Assembly (NCBI GenBank): GCA_014155875.1
Contig: JACEFZ010025810.1
Coordinates: 408,501-472,500 of the forward strand
DNA from: Cepaea nemoralis
Lineage: Eukaryota > Mollusca > Gastropoda > Stylommatophora > Helicidae
Direction of reading: 5' to 3'
Length of the DNA stretch: 64,000 nt
Positions 11,640 to 24,085 of the stretch are shown here, piece after piece; the stretch's first letter is position 1, and each line of letters begins with the position of its first letter. The position numbers were made by a program, and so were the translations under genes. The notes under the pieces were generated by a model. The model saw nothing but the letters and a program-made list of their open reading frames with translations. It was not told the DNA's origin and did no database searches.

Positions 11640-12110
11640 TTGGACAAATGGCTCCAATACTAAAGAACAGACATGTATCAATAGTCACTAAGAAAGTGCT
11701 TTACAATACAATCTACTTACCAACTCTATGCTACCAATGCCAAACCTGTACAATGACAGAAACAGAGAAAAGAAAAATCACAACAACAGAAATGAGATTC
11801 CTGAGAAGAATGCTCAATATTTCAAGAAGAGATACGATCAGACATGAAGAAATGAGGACTAAAGTGGGGGTTATAGCAGTGTTAGAATTTTATTAGAAGG
11901 CAGCAAGTCAAATGCTTAGGCCATGCAATAGGTTACCAACTAAAAATATACCACAACAAGCAATGATGTATAGACCAGAGGGAAGCAGAGGAAGAGACCG
12001 ACCACGTAAGCGATCGACGAATGGAATAGCAGAGTCCATGGGAACCTCGATACATGAAGCCCATAAGCGGGCACTCTCCCGCTGTTTATAATTTACCTAG
12101 ACACCGTAAG
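11640..12110 (+). pseudogene. LINE tail (RT C-terminus), diverged family
   Basis: The first part reads LYNTIYLPTLCYQ and TEMRFLRRMLNISRRDTIRH. After a frame change near 11,890 it reads RPEGSRGRDRPRKR and STNGIAESMGTSIHEAHKRA. The order (VLYN..YLPTLCYG..., E.RFLRR.L....R.D.IR, GRGRPR.RW.D) is the usual end of RTE-type RT ORFs. No other domains remain. Confidence 0.7.
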
Positions 12111-12144
12111 GTACAAAAGGAACAAGATTAGATGAGATGAGTTA

Positions 12145-12265
12145 CAGCCTTCCTCGATCAACATTAAAATATCACTGTTCCTAGATTAAGATCAAAATAT
12201 CAATTTACTCCTGGATTAAGATCAAAATGTCACATTACTCCTCGATCAAGATCAAAATATCACAC
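12145..12265. repeat. ~35-bp degenerate tandem repeat
   Basis: Four units containing GATTAAGATCAAAATATCA and an ACTCCT(C/G)GAT link. Non-coding. Confidence 0.8.
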
Positions 12266-12454
12266 TATCAACATGGGCTATCATCATTGCGCACCGGATA
12301 AGTCCGTTGGTGCCCAGTTCTGCCCTGAATGTCTACGAGCGTATGACTGTTGATTACACCAGTCCGGGATTAATTCATCAGTTTTATTGTGGCCCGTACA
12401 CAGCCCCCATTTCTGGCAGCTCCCTGCTTTGACACCAAGGTCTCTCGTGTTGAG

Positions 12455-12605
12455 CAAGACCAGGTTAGTAACGAAACGTCCTGCTATGCTTAACCTTCAG
12501 AAAGCAATGGTAAACTACAGAACGTAAAATTACCAAGAGATCACAAACAGCCGAAATATATTGGGATCGACTGTGACGTCATGTATAGGATATGCAACTA
12601 AAGAT
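12455..12605 (+). mobile_element. SINE-A copy, 3' part
   Basis: Plus-orientation family modules: CTTCAGAAAGCAATGGTAAA, CAGAACGTAAAATTACC, ATCACAAACAGCC and the tail TAGGATATGCAACTAAAG, which also ends the fragment at 3626-3714. Confidence 0.6.
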
Positions 12606-12869
12606 ACTTAACTGCAAATGTCAACCAAAGGTCATTGCACATATGTGGATAGATAAACGGCAGATGATAAAAGACAAGAATAGAAAGAAAGTTCAGGCAG
12701 AACACATCAAAGGTGACAACGAAACGTGTGATACATATATAAAATGAACACTGCATATGGCAGATATTAACCTTCACAAAATAATTATTAGTGCCAGATT
12801 AACAAGTAAATCGGTACAACTATCTCGGAATAGTCATAACATCTTAAAGCAGGTATCTTGAAGAGATCT

Positions 12870-13290
12870 GAACAAGAATCGGTATGGCAAATGTTGCCTT
12901 TTGCAAGATGGAAAGCATACTGACCAATAAAAAGATATTATTTGCAACGAGATAAAGATCGTTGAAGTGCTACAAGGAATCTAAACTTTTCTATAGGTGT
13001 GAAACTTGGGCAATGATCAGACAAGCTGAAAAACATCTAAAGACAAGGGAAATGTGGTTTCTTAGGAAAATGCCAAGATAACGATGGACAGACAGAAAAA
13101 CCAACGAGCAAGTCCAACAAGAAGTAAATGAAAACCGTAATCTGATTAGAGAAATTAGATGTAGACAGTCACAATATGTTGGGCACGTTGTGAGAAGAAA
13201 TAAACCAGAGAGCTTGGTGACAACTGGCAATATTGACGGGGAAAGAACAGCTCCGGCATTTAGGAAACACATCTTGTAGATCACAGCTAC
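12870..13290 (+). pseudogene. RTE-type LINE tail, 3' fragment
   Basis: Same family as 39,725-40,185 and 45,540-46,135. Readable pieces across frames are MANVAFCKMESILTNKK, FYRCETWAM, EMWFLRKM, RTDRKTNEQVQQE, NLIREIRCRQSQYVGHV and a TTGNIDGERT end. Several stops and shifts. The 5' part of the element is missing. Confidence 0.75.
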
Positions 13291-13309
13291 TAGATCACAG
13301 CTCGTCGTG

Positions 13310-13715
13310 AGGTGAAAGTCGAGGGCTGCCTGGTCTCGAGGCATGGTGTCCGCCTCGAGTGCTGGAGGTCCCGGGTTCACGCCCCGGTGAAGACTGGGAC
13401 CTATTTCACGTGGACTTCGTGTAATAAAATTTCCCCTGGTCTATGTGTCGTGAGATCGACGTCCGTGTGTAATGTTGCGCATGTAAAAAATCCCTTGGCA
13501 GTTGGAAATCGAAAAAGAGTAGCCTAACAGTGCTGCCCGGGCAAAATTTCGAGTTAAAAATCTACCCAAAGTATTCCAGGATCGTCGCCAGTGCTACGGA
13601 GTTCGTGCACTGAGCTGAGTTTCTCCAGACTCAGGTTTGAGTTAGGAGGAGAACGGAGCACTTATGGGTTACACCCGTGTGCCGTGATGTTGATCCATCG
13701 ACTAGACTAAACTAA
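13310..13715 (+). mobile_element. ~400-bp SINE with tRNA head and shared central domain
   Basis: The head contains an A-box region (CCTGGTCTCGAGGCATGG) and a strong B box (GGGTTCACGCC) in a tRNA-like context. The body contains GCTACGGAGTTCGTGC at 13,593-13,608, found identically in the minus-strand SINE at 60,143-60,158. The 3' end is a short ACTAGACTAAACTAAAC tail. The two elements have different heads, so the 16-mer marks a shared SINE core. The open frame at 13,312-13,527 is not a gene. Confidence 0.7.
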
Positions 13716-14109
13716 ACTGGAGTCACAGTGAATAACAAGTTTCTAATAAATGTGCCGACTTAACGATGACAGCGCCTGTGTGCAAGTATGTCTGCCACTT
13801 TTATGATGGGTAAATCCAAATACACCTGTCCCAGATGTCGTCCCATTTAGATACCATATGTTGCCCATTAAACATGATCCTTCTCACGGCATGCCTAGGT
13901 TACTCCAGAGGAAAGATCACACCAATACGCCTTGAACAATACAAGCTGCAGAAGATGGCGGATCAGCAAAGCAATTCTCTCACTGTTTGACTGTTGTAGC
14001 TTCCATCCTAGGCCAGTTGCCCTGCCATGACATTTAGTCTTTACGTTCCATTTCCTCGCACTTGGTTAAGGCATTTACACTCCCAGTTGTGCCCCTCCGC
14101 CTGAAGCCT

Positions 14110-14560
14110 AGGCACAATGTGGTGTGTCGGGTTTGGTAAGCGTCGCCCAACATTCGACCCTAATGGAAAGCAGGTAGTACCAAGACCAAAGACGAAAATC
14201 AAGCCTTTTGAACTTAATCGCTACAAGCAATTCTTAGAATACCGTGAGGTACGAAGAGGAAAAATTACCGATAGCTTACAAGATTTGAACTCCGAAGACA
14301 ATTGCTTCATAAACAGCACTGAAAAACTGAAAATACGTTGGCCATAGTAGCTGTGACGGTGACTTGGGAAGAACAGTGATATCAGGCGTGGTTCAAGATA
14401 GGCAGGGATCGATGAACTTGAAGTGGACACCGGACATTACAGGCACCATAGTCAAGAAGACACACGACACATGGGAGCTGGCGAAAGATTGAAAAACTTT
14501 ACCACCGGTTGTGGTGAGAGTGACGTTCAGCAAAGGACTTACTTTAAGATGATGATGACG
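14110..14560 (+). pseudogene. Probable LINE RT C-terminal relic
   Basis: The readable stretch ...STEKLKIRWP at 14,310-14,347 resembles the K(I/L)RW.GH motif of RTE tails. After frame changes DITGTIVKKTHDTWELAKDR at ~14,430-14,500 resembles the terminal W.....A.DR helix. The open frame at 14,117-14,347 has no other recognisable match, so the assignment is tentative. Confidence 0.4.
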
Positions 14561-14663
14561 ATTCAAATGCGTAGGTCAAAGTCTCCTGTGCCCCTTCTTC
14601 TTATTATTATGTTATTTATTCCCCACTGCAGCATTAGAACTCAACCAGCTCACGCCCAGCCGT

Positions 14664-15170
14664 TTTATCGTCATATCTCTTGCAGTTTTATCTTGTCATA
14701 TCTCTTGCAGTTTTATCTTGTCATATCTCTTGCAGTTTTATCTTGTCATATCTCTTGCAGTTTTATCTTGTCATATCTCTTGCAGTTTTATCTTGTCATA
14801 TCTCTTGCAGTTTTATCTTGTCATATCTCTGGCAGTTTTATCTTGTCATATCTCTTGCAGTTTTATCTTGTCATATCTCTTGCAGTTTTATCTTGTCATA
14901 TCTCTTGCAGTTTTATCTTGTCATATCTCTTGCAGTTTTATCTTGTCATATCTCTTGCAGTTTTATCTTGTCATATCTCATGCAGTTTTATCTTGTCATA
15001 TCTCTTGCAGTTTTATCTTGTCATATCTCTTGCCGTTTTATCTTGTCATATCTCATGCAGTTTTATCTTGTCATATCTCTTGCCGTTTTATCTTGTCATA
15101 TCTCATGCAGTTTTATCTTGTCATATCTCTTGCCGTTTTATCTTGTCATATCTCCTGCAGTTTTATCTCC
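14664..15170. repeat. 25-bp tandem repeat, ~20 copies
   Basis: TGCAGTTTTATCTTGTCATA plus TCTCT recurs every 25 bp. Because 25 is not a multiple of 3 and the unit has no stop in any forward frame, all three frames stay open and give the same 25-residue hydrophobic period (QFYLVISLAVLSCHIS...). Late units carry CATGCAG and TGCCG variants that alternate. No gene. Confidence 0.96.
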
Positions 15171-15252
15171 TCCCCATGTTATTCATCCCTGCCTCTAATT
15201 CTCTTATTCCTGTGCTCGACGGATGACTACATTATTTAAGTTCTTGAACTAA

Positions 15253-18200
15253 ACTTCCACGACGGCATTGTGGACTATTACATTTCTTCCACTAACATAA
15301 CTCCACGACGGCAGTGTGGACTATTACATTTCTTCCACTAACATAACTCCACGACGGCAGTGGGGACTATTACATTTCTTCCACTGACATAACTCCACGA
15401 CGGCAGTGGGGACTATTACATTTCTTCCACTGACATAACTCCACGGCGGCAGTGGGGAATATTACATTTCTTCCACTAACATAACTCCACGGCGGCAGTG
15501 GGGACTATTACATTTCTTCCACTGACATAACTCCACGACGGCAGTGGGGACTATTACATTTCTTCCACTGACATAACTCCACGACGGCAGTGGGGACTAT
15601 TACATTTCTTCCACTAACATAACTCCACGACGGCAGTGGGGACTATTACATTTCTTCCACTAACATAACTCCACGACGGCAGTGGGGAATATTACATTTC
15701 TTCCACTGACATAACTCCACGACGGCAGTGTGGACTATTACATTTCTTCCACTGACATAACTCCACGACGGCAGTGTGGACTATTACATTTCTTCCACTG
15801 ACATAACTCCACGACAGGAGTGTGGACTATTACATTTCTTCCACTGACATAACTCCACGACAGGAGTGTGGACTATTACATTTCTTCCACTGACATAACT
15901 CCACGACGGCAGTGTGGACTATTACATTTCTTCCACTGACATAACTCCACGACGGCAGTGTGGACTATTACATTTCTTCCACTGACATAACTCCACGACG
16001 GCAGTGTGGACTATTACATTTCTTCCACTGACATAACTCCCACGACGGGCAGTGTGGACTATTACATTTCTTCCACTGACATAACTCCACGACGGCAGTG
16101 TGGACTATTACATTTCTTCCATGACATAACTCCACGACGGCAGTGTGGACTATTACATTTCTTCCACTGACATAACTCCACGACGGCAGTGTGGACTATT
16201 ACATTTCTTCCACTGACATAACTCCACGACGGCAGTGTGGACTATTACATTTCTTCCACTGACATAACTCCACGACGGCAGTGTGGACTATTACATTTCT
16301 TCCACTGACATAACTCCACGACGGCAGTGTGGACTATTACATTTCTTCCACTGACATAACTCCACGACGGGAGTGTGGACTATTATATTTCTTCCACTGA
16401 CATAACTCCACGACGGGAGTGTGGACTATTATATTTCTTCCACTGACATAACTCCACGACGGCAGTGTGGACTATTACATTTCTTCCACTGACATAACTC
16501 CACGACGGTAGTGGGGACTATTACATTTCTTCCACTGACATAACTACACGACGGCAGTGGGGACTATTACATTTCTTCCACTGACATAACTCCACGACGG
16601 CAGTGGGGACTATTACATTTCTTCCACTGACATAACTCCACGACGGCAGTGGGGACTATTACATTTCTTCCACTGACATAACTCCACGACGGCAGTGTGG
16701 ACTATTACATTTCTTCCACTGACATAACTCCACGACGGCAGTGTGGACTATTACATTTCTTCCACTGACATAACTCCACGACGGCAGTGTGGACTATTAC
16801 ATTTCTTCCACTAAAATAACTCCGCGACGGCAGTGGGGACTATTACATTTCTTCCACTGACATAACTCCACGACGGCAGTGGGGACTATTACATTTCTTC
16901 CACTGACATAACTCCACGACGGCAGTGTGGACTATTACATTTCTTCCACTGACATAACTCCACGACGGCAGTGGGGACTATTACATTTCTTCCACTAACA
17001 TAACTCCACGACGGCAGTGGGGACTATTACATTTCTTCCACTGACATAACTCCACGACGGCAGTGTGGACTATTACATTTCTTCCACTGACATAACTCCA
17101 CGACGGCAGTGTGGACTATTACATTTCTTCCACTGACATAACTCCGCGACGGCAGTGTGGACTATTACATTTCTTCCACTAACATAACTCCACGACGGGA
17201 GTGTGGACTATTACATTTCTTCCACTAACATAACTCCGCGACGGCAGTGGGGACTATTACATTTCTTCCACTGACATAACTCCACGACGGCAGTGGGGAC
17301 TATTACATTTCTTCCACTGACATAACTCCACGACGGCAGTGTGGACTATTACATTTCTTCCACTAACATAACTCCACGACGGCAGTGGGGACTATTACAT
17401 TTCTTCCACTAAAATAACTCCACGACGGCAGTGTGGACTATTACATTTCTTCCACTAACATAACTCCACGACGGCAGTGGGGACTATTACATTTCTTCCA
17501 CTAAAATAACTCCGCGACGGCAGTGGGGACTATTACATTTCTTCCACTAAAATAACTCCGCGACGGCAGTGGGGACTATTACATTTCTTCCACTAACATA
17601 ACTCCGCGACGGCAGTGTGGACGATTACATTTCTTCCACTGACATAACTCCGCGACGGCAGTGGGGACTATTACATTTCTTCCACTAACATAACTCCACG
17701 ACGGCAGTGGGGACTATTACATTTCTTCCACTACCATAACTCCACGACGGCAGTAGGGAATATTACATTTCTTCCACTACCATAACTCCACGACGGCAGT
17801 AGGGACTATTACATTTCTTCCACTAACATAACTCCACGACGGCAGTGTGGATTATTACATTTCTTCCACTACCATAACTCCACGACGGCAGTAGGGACTA
17901 TTACATTTCTTCCACTAAAATAACTCCACGACGGCAGTGTGGACTATTACATTTCTTCCACTAACATAACTCCACGACGGCAGTGGGGACTATTACATTT
18001 CTTCCACTGACATAACTCCACGACGGCAGTGGGGACTATTACATTTCTTCCACTAAAATAACTCCGCGACGGCAGTGGGGACTATTACATTTCTTCCACT
18101 AACATAACTCCACGACGGCAGTGGGGACTATTACATTTCTTCCACTGACATAACTCCACGACGGCAGTGGGGACTATTACATTTCTTCCACTGACATAAC

Positions 18201-20367
18201 TCCACGACGGCAGTGGGGACTATTACATTTCTTCCACTAAAATAACTCCACGACGGCAGTGGGGACTATTACATTTCTTCCACTAACATAACTCCGCGAC
18301 GGCAGTGTGGACGATTAAATTTCTTCCACTAAAATAACTCCACGACGGCAGTGGGGACTATTACATTTCTTCCACTAAAAGTAACTCCACGACGGCAGTG
18401 GGGACTATTACATTTCTTCCACTAAAATAACTCCACGACGGCAGTGGGGACTATTAAATTTCTTCCACTAAAATAACTCCACGACGGCAGTGGGGACTAT
18501 TACATTTCTTCCACTAACATAACTCCGCGACGGCAGTGTGGACGATTACATTTCTTCCACTAAAATAACTCCACGACGGCAGTGGGGACTATTACATTTC
18601 TTCCACTAACATAACTCCACGACGGCAGTGGGGACTATTACATTTCTTCCACTGACATAACTCCACGACGGCAGTGTGGACTATTACATTTCTTCCACTA
18701 ACATAACTCCACGACGGCAGTGGGGACTATTACATTTCTTCCACTAACATAACTCCACGACGGCAGTGTGGACTATTACATTTCTTCCACTAACATAACT
18801 CCACGACGGCAGTGGGGACTATTACATTTCTTCCACTAAAATAACTCCACGACGGCAGTGGGGACTATTACATTTCTTCCACTGACATAACTCCACGACG
18901 GCAGTGGGGACTATTACATTTCTTCCACTGACATAACTCCACGACGGCAGTGGGGACTATTACATTTCTTCCACTGACATAACTCCACGACGGCAGTGTG
19001 GACTATTACATTTCTTCCACTAACATAACTCCACGACGGCAGTGTGGACTATTACATTTCTTCCACTAACATAACTCCGCGACGGCAGTGTGGACGATTA
19101 CATTTCTTCCACTAAAATAACTCCACGACGGCAGTGGGGACTATTACCTTTCTTCCACTAACATAACTCCACGACGGCAGTGGGGACTATTACATTTCTT
19201 CCACTAACATAACTCCACGACGGCAGTGTGGACGATTACATTTCTTCCACTAAAATAACTCCACGACGGCAGTGTGGACGATTACATTTCTTCCACTAAA
19301 ATAACTCCACGACGGCAGTGTGGACGATTACATTTCTTCCACTAAAATAACTCCACGACGGCAGTGGGGACTATTACATTTCTTCCACTAAAATAACTCC
19401 ACGACGGCAGTGGGGACTATTACATTTCTTCCACTAAAATAACTCCACGACGGCAGTGGGGACTATTACATTTCTTCCACTGACATAACTCCACGACGGC
19501 AGTGGGGACTATTACATTTCTTCCACTAAAATAACTCCTCGACGGCAGTGTGGACGATTACATTTCTTCCACTAACATAACTCCACGACGGGAGTGTGGA
19601 CGATTACATTTCTTCCACTAACATAACTCCACGGCGGTAGTGGGGACGATTACATTTCTTCCACTAACATAACTCCGCGACGGCAGTGTGGACGATTACA
19701 TTTCTTCCACTAAAATAACTCCACGACGGCAGTGGGGACTATTACCTTTCTTCCACTAACATAACTCCACGACGGCAGTGGGGACTATTACATTTCTTCC
19801 ACTAAAATAACTCCACGACGGCAGTGTGGACGATTACATTTCTTCCACTAAAATAACTCCACGACGGCAGTGTGGACGATTACATTTCTTCCACTAAAAT
19901 AACTCCACGACGGCAGTGTGGACGATTACATTTCTTCCACTAAAATAACTACACGACGGCAGTGGGGACTATTACATTTCTTCCACTAAAATAACTCCAC
20001 GACGGCAGTGGGGACTATTACATTTCTTCCACTAAAATAACTCCACGACGGCAGTGGGGACTATTACATTTCTTCCACTAAAATAACTCCACGACGGCAG
20101 TGGGGACTATTACATTTCTTCCACTGACATAACTCCACGACGGCAGTAGGGACTATTACATTTCTTCCACTAACATAACTCCACGACGGCAGTGTGGACG
20201 ATTACATTTCTTCCACTAACATAACTCCACGACGGCAGTGGGGACTATTACATTTCTTCCACTAACATAACTCCACGACGGCAGTGTGGACTAGTTCATT
20301 ACTTCCACTAACATAACTCCACGACGGGAGTGTGGACTATTACATTTCTTCCACTAACGTAACTCTA
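15253..20367. repeat. 46-bp satellite array, ~111 units
   Basis: The unit contains ATAACTCCACGACGGCAG, TG(T/G)GGAC(T/G)ATTACA and TTTCTTCCACT. Frequent variants are GACATA/AACATA/AAAATA, CCACGAC/CCGCGAC, GTGTGG/GTGGGG and ACTATT/ACGATT. TCCAC and GTGGA within a unit can pair as a 5-bp stem. Units are in one orientation without interruption; both edges decay gradually. Rare variants recur at exact multiples of 46, showing block duplications. No open frame and no other element lies inside. Confidence 0.98.
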
Positions 20368-20439
20368 CGACGGGGGTCCTATTGCTATAATTCTCTCGTT
20401 AAGTTCTCAACGGCAAACGGGTTTATTAAAGTGTGTCCA

Positions 20440-21015
20440 CTATGTTGTTTGTCCATCAAGAATGCTGGTGACCATTCATTTCATCCAGTGGGGTTGAGAG
20501 TATGGAGCCGTGAGTTCTAAGATGGCTGATAAGGCCTATGTTGGCTCGAAATGCTCTTAGACAATGTGGGCAAAGAAAGCCTGACATTCCAGGAGGAGGT
20601 TCTTCTGCAGTGATTTTTCTGTCCAGCCTTTTCTTTACAGCTCTTGCAATCCTGGTTGCTTCGCTAGTGACTGCACCCTTGCTTAATGTTGTAAGCCACG
20701 AATTTCGGTCATTGGCAAGAGGTCTCCACGGTGTCAAGATGAATTCCACAAGCTTTCAGTGAAATTTTCAGTGTCTTTAAAACCTTCCTCTGGCCGCCTT
20801 GGGAGCGTTTACCAGAACGCAACTCGCCGTAAAAAATTCGTTTATGGAGCCTGTGATCTGGCATACGAGTCAGGTGACCAGGCCAGCGAATCTGATTCTT
20901 CATCAGTAGAGTGTGGATACTGGGCATGGACGCTTTTTCTAGGACTTCAGTGTCTGGGATCTTGTCTTGCCATTTAATCTTCATGTCCGCTATAGATATA
21001 ACAGACAATCAATTC
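20440..21015 (-). pseudogene. RTE LINE RT C-terminus with C2H2 finger, one frameshift
   Basis: Minus strand reads DTEVLEKASMPSIHTLL, RWPGHLTRMPDHRLHKRIFY, GELRSGKRSQGGQRK and LKACGIHLDTVE. After a frameshift near 20,710-20,750 it reads RPLANDRNSWLTTLSKGA and CPHCLRAFRANIGLISHLRTH, then stops at ~20,456. This is the widespread end of RTE-type ORF2 proteins: RT thumb/connection and a C2H2-like finger (Cys, Cys, His, His all present). The upstream RT and endonuclease are absent, as expected for 5' truncation. It lies directly beside the end of the 46-bp satellite. Confidence 0.88.
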
Positions 21016-21189
21016 GTGGGTACATAGAGGGTTATCATTTGGCAAACTTGTATACGACATATAACAGTGGCGCAAAGTTTGAAGTATCATGTGACAAGTT
21101 ACCTTCAGAATTAATTCTCTCACGTTCACACAAACCAATGGTTCAAATATAAAACGTTAGCCATATTTCCTGTACAGCACGTGGCAGTT

Positions 21190-21400
21190 AACCCCAGCAA
21201 GTTGTGGCTGTTTGTGATTTACTAGGCAAATTTACGTTCAGTAGTTTGTTTTCTGACCAACGGACACTCATGCCATTATTAAAAATCAACACAATGAGGT
21301 CTGTTTCCGTATCGCTTGAAGCTGATTGCGAACACCGAATGCGGGATAACGAATCGCTTTCGCCACCCCTTTGCCAGAAACGCCTGTTCAAATATTAAAA
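21190..21400 (-). mobile_element. SINE-A fragment
   Basis: The plus strand shows AACCCCAGCAAGTTGTGGCT, GTTTGTGATTTACTAGGCAA and TTTACGTTCAGTAGTTTG, the 3' half of the family. The sequence diverges after 21,260. Confidence 0.5.
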
Positions 21401-21401
21401 A

Positions 21402-21650
21402 TTGCATATCCTTTGTTGGATCTTGAGATCATCCTGACATATCCTTTGTTGGATCTTGAGATCATCCTCAATCCCGAATTAATTTTATAGACAATTTTAC
21501 GTTCAGCAGTTTGCTATTGCCTTCTGAACGAGGAGACAACGTTGAAGTCCAACCTGACGCTTGTAGGAAATATCCCGCTACCTCGTCATTAGCGTACCAG
21601 AAGTTTCAGAGTTAGAACGCCCTTATCCCTTATGTCAGGTGGAAGTTTGG
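21402..21650 (-). mobile_element. SINE-A copy with duplicated 3' tail
   Basis: The left end holds two direct copies of CATATCCTTTGTTGGATCTT (21,406 and 21,440), then ATTTTACGTTCAGCAGTTTG, CTTCTGAACGAGGAGACAAC and a degenerate tRNA-like head. The duplicated tail suggests slippage at the 3' end. Confidence 0.6.
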
Positions 21651-21870
21651 TTCAAGCATGCCCATGATCCAAGTACATGACCTTGTTTCCATGGCATTGT
21701 GACCTAGTGTGATAAAGTAACTGAAGCAACGCACCCCTTTACGCACCTGAAGGCGCGTTAGCACCCATACGGTGCTAGACACATGTTTGTATGGACCAGC
21801 CGGCACTCAGTGAGTTATGTGGTCAGTATGACGCCATTGGGATATAGATTCTAGCCAATAGACTCTAGAC

Positions 21871-22257
21871 CAGTGGTTCTCAACCTATTTTGGCCCATAC
21901 ACCCCTTTACCACATGTTCAGAACGTCATTCCCCTCTTTCGTATTTCTTCCCTATAAACCCCACCTCTCCCCCTTTTTACATTGTATACGTAAAAATGGA
22001 GGCTAAATTTATTAACACATACTAGAAAAAGTCTTGATTTCTACATAAAACCTTTAAAACGTTTATAACTAATTTCAGAAGGGCGAGAAGTACAGAACCG
22101 TCAAGTATGGAGGGAAAAACAATATCAAGTAATCGGTTCTTGTATTAACGCGATCTTAAAACAATCTTAACCCCCGCCCCACCAATCCGGAAACCCTAAA
22201 ATTCCCTCCCCGGTGGGGGGAGGGGAGCGGGGATTCTCCACCGGTTGAGAACCACTG
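21871..22257. mobile_element. hAT-type MITE (387 bp)
   Basis: Ends are CAGTGGTTCTCAACC (left) and GGTTGAGAACCACTG (right), perfect inverted repeats of 15 bp. They are flanked by the 8-bp duplication CTCTAGAC (21,863-21,870 and 22,258-22,265). The 8-bp TSD with a TCTAGA core and CAGTGG ends are typical of hAT elements. No transposase sequence inside. A second, truncated copy lies at 26,770. Confidence 0.9.
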
Positions 22258-22469
22258 CTCTAGACTAAACCGGCCTGGCCGTGTTTCATGATTGTACCGG
22301 CCGGTGGACTGGCGGGACCAATGTCTGGTACTGTTTGGGTCTACCGCGGATCCATGTAAACATGTAAAGGGACCTTTTACACGCCGCCCGAAGGTCTATG
22401 TGACATGTGGTGATTGGTCCATACTTGTATAGACCAATTGGAAGTCGATATGGTCAATATCATCCAGCC

Positions 22470-22628
22470 GCCTTTATTTTCCATGACATTTCATGGTACT
22501 CATTTTAAGCCTGGTCGACAGGGAAGCCGAGATCAACTTTATACAATCCGCTTTTATGGGTTTTCGAACACATGACAGCTAGCCAACAAGTAAGCGACCT
22601 ATCCACTGCGCCACTACGTCTCCAGTCC
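22470..22628 (-). mobile_element. tRNA-headed SINE
   Basis: Minus strand: A box in GTAGTGGCGCAGTGGATAGG, then a TGTGTTCGAAAACCC B-box region, then a body ending TTTAAAATGAGTACCATGAA. Same group as the element at 25,425. Confidence 0.7.
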
Positions 22629-22629
22629 A

Positions 22630-23490
22630 AAGCCACATGGTCACACAAGAAACCTATATCGGCGGGATTTAAACCCAGAACCGCCAGACAAGTGAATACA
22701 TCTATCACTATACTAAAACAGCACCTGATTTTAACATGTGGATAGTAATGATAGCCACGCAAGTCGTCATATATTAGCAGAAAATACTGATTCATCAACT
22801 AGCCAAAAACCTAAGGCGTTCACACTATGTGGGAGAATGTCTGAAACATCCATTACACAAACAGAATTTTGCTTACCTAAATACGAGACCTCCTCCTTGG
22901 GTGGGTAGCGGCTATAATGTGTAGATGCAAGTTTAACTGCTCACCTGATATGAGGTCACTTTCTCGCGATACACCGGGTGAGCGGAGCTAGCGGGTTTTA
23001 AGCTCACGGACGAGACTCCGACACGGCGAATTGTTCACATTCCTTATGACGTCAGGTGGCAAAATTGTTTGAGTTGAGGAGTATCATCAGGCTTCTGTTC
23101 AGGTGAGTTAACGACTAAAACACGTCGTTGATGAGAGAGCTGGCACCGCAGTGTATGTACATAAATAATATAAGGCAAGCGTGTGTGAACACACTGCCAC
23201 GCTACATTAAACACAAGTTAGACATTCGGGAAAAGAGCAGTGTTTTTTAGGGTCGTTGTAAATGGGGACTTGTAAAGCATAACTGAGGGTTTCATAGCAA
23301 CAGAAAGGTAAACGGTTAAGGAAACTTTTGAACGCATTGAAGCGTAGTCGGTAAATCATGCTTTCACCCCTCCCCCCAACCAAACACGCACATGCACGCG
23401 CGCGCACATACACACCTTAATCTTCATGTTTTATAGTCAATGCGTGCGACGTTAGTGATCATGTCCGTCCACTGCCTTCTGTCTCGTGTA
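22630..23490. other. No recognisable gene
   Basis: Mixed sequence with short open frames only. A CG-alternating patch (CGCGCGCACA) lies near 23,398. Nothing resembling a conserved protein, RNA or transposon end was seen. Confidence 0.4.
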
Positions 23491-23493
23491 TTT

Positions 23494-23785
23494 TGTTGTT
23501 GTTGCTCGCTCGCTTTGAAATCAAGCGTAGTCCATACAAACTACTTCTAGTAGTGCTGGACTGAATTTTGCTTGTGGATTAGCTTTCTCTATTAACAGTG
23601 TCCCTCGCCATCAGGCGAACCCACTCCGATTTCAGAGGGACTTGTAATTTACGTTCCAAAGCCAAGGACGATAGGTCAACATCTTAGTCCAACTGTCCGG
23701 TGTAGGGGCTGAATCCCTTAGCTCGGCATCAGCACACCCGATATTTAAGAACACATGTTCTTATCCATTTAGCCATGCTGACCTA
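23494..23785 (-). mobile_element. SINE-L copy (tRNA-Leu-like head)
   Basis: Minus strand begins AGGTCAGCATGGCTAAATGG, matching a tRNA-Leu-type A box, followed by the GGATTCAGCCCCTACACCGG B-box region and a long body including GGTTCGCCTGATGGCGAGGG. Near-identical copies lie at 26,360-26,646 and 63,545-63,822. Confidence 0.75.
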
Positions 23786-23805
23786 TGTATTTATGTATTG
23801 CACAT

Positions 23806-24085
23806 CATTTATGCCACTGTTATTCCGCCATGTCATGATGTCAGACTGTCCAACATCTTCTCTCTCGGTCTTCTCCTGCCTCTCCATCCCTCCATCTTTC
23901 CCGTTGTCACGACGTACTCCCGCTGTCCTCTGTCCGTGAAGTGTACAAAGACCGTGGACTGACTTCTAGTATTACAACAAACGAGTTCTCTGTGTGGGCT
24001 CACTTCTTTCAAGATATCTCCAATGCGAGTTTTGTAGTCCATGGTGTTCTCATCCTTCTCCTGTATAGCACACACATATCAACTG
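23806..24085 (-). pseudogene. RTE-type LINE tail fragment
   Basis: Minus strand reads KTRIGDILKEVS and REYVVTTGKMEGWRGRRRPR followed by EKMLDSLTS, matching the NLVTTGKIEG.RPRGRPR..YLDGLA end of the family at 45.5 kb. Confidence 0.65.

Noticed and set aside
15253..20367. CRISPR-like regularity
   Set aside because: Units are contiguous with no unique spacers, and the window is eukaryotic in content; it is a satellite.
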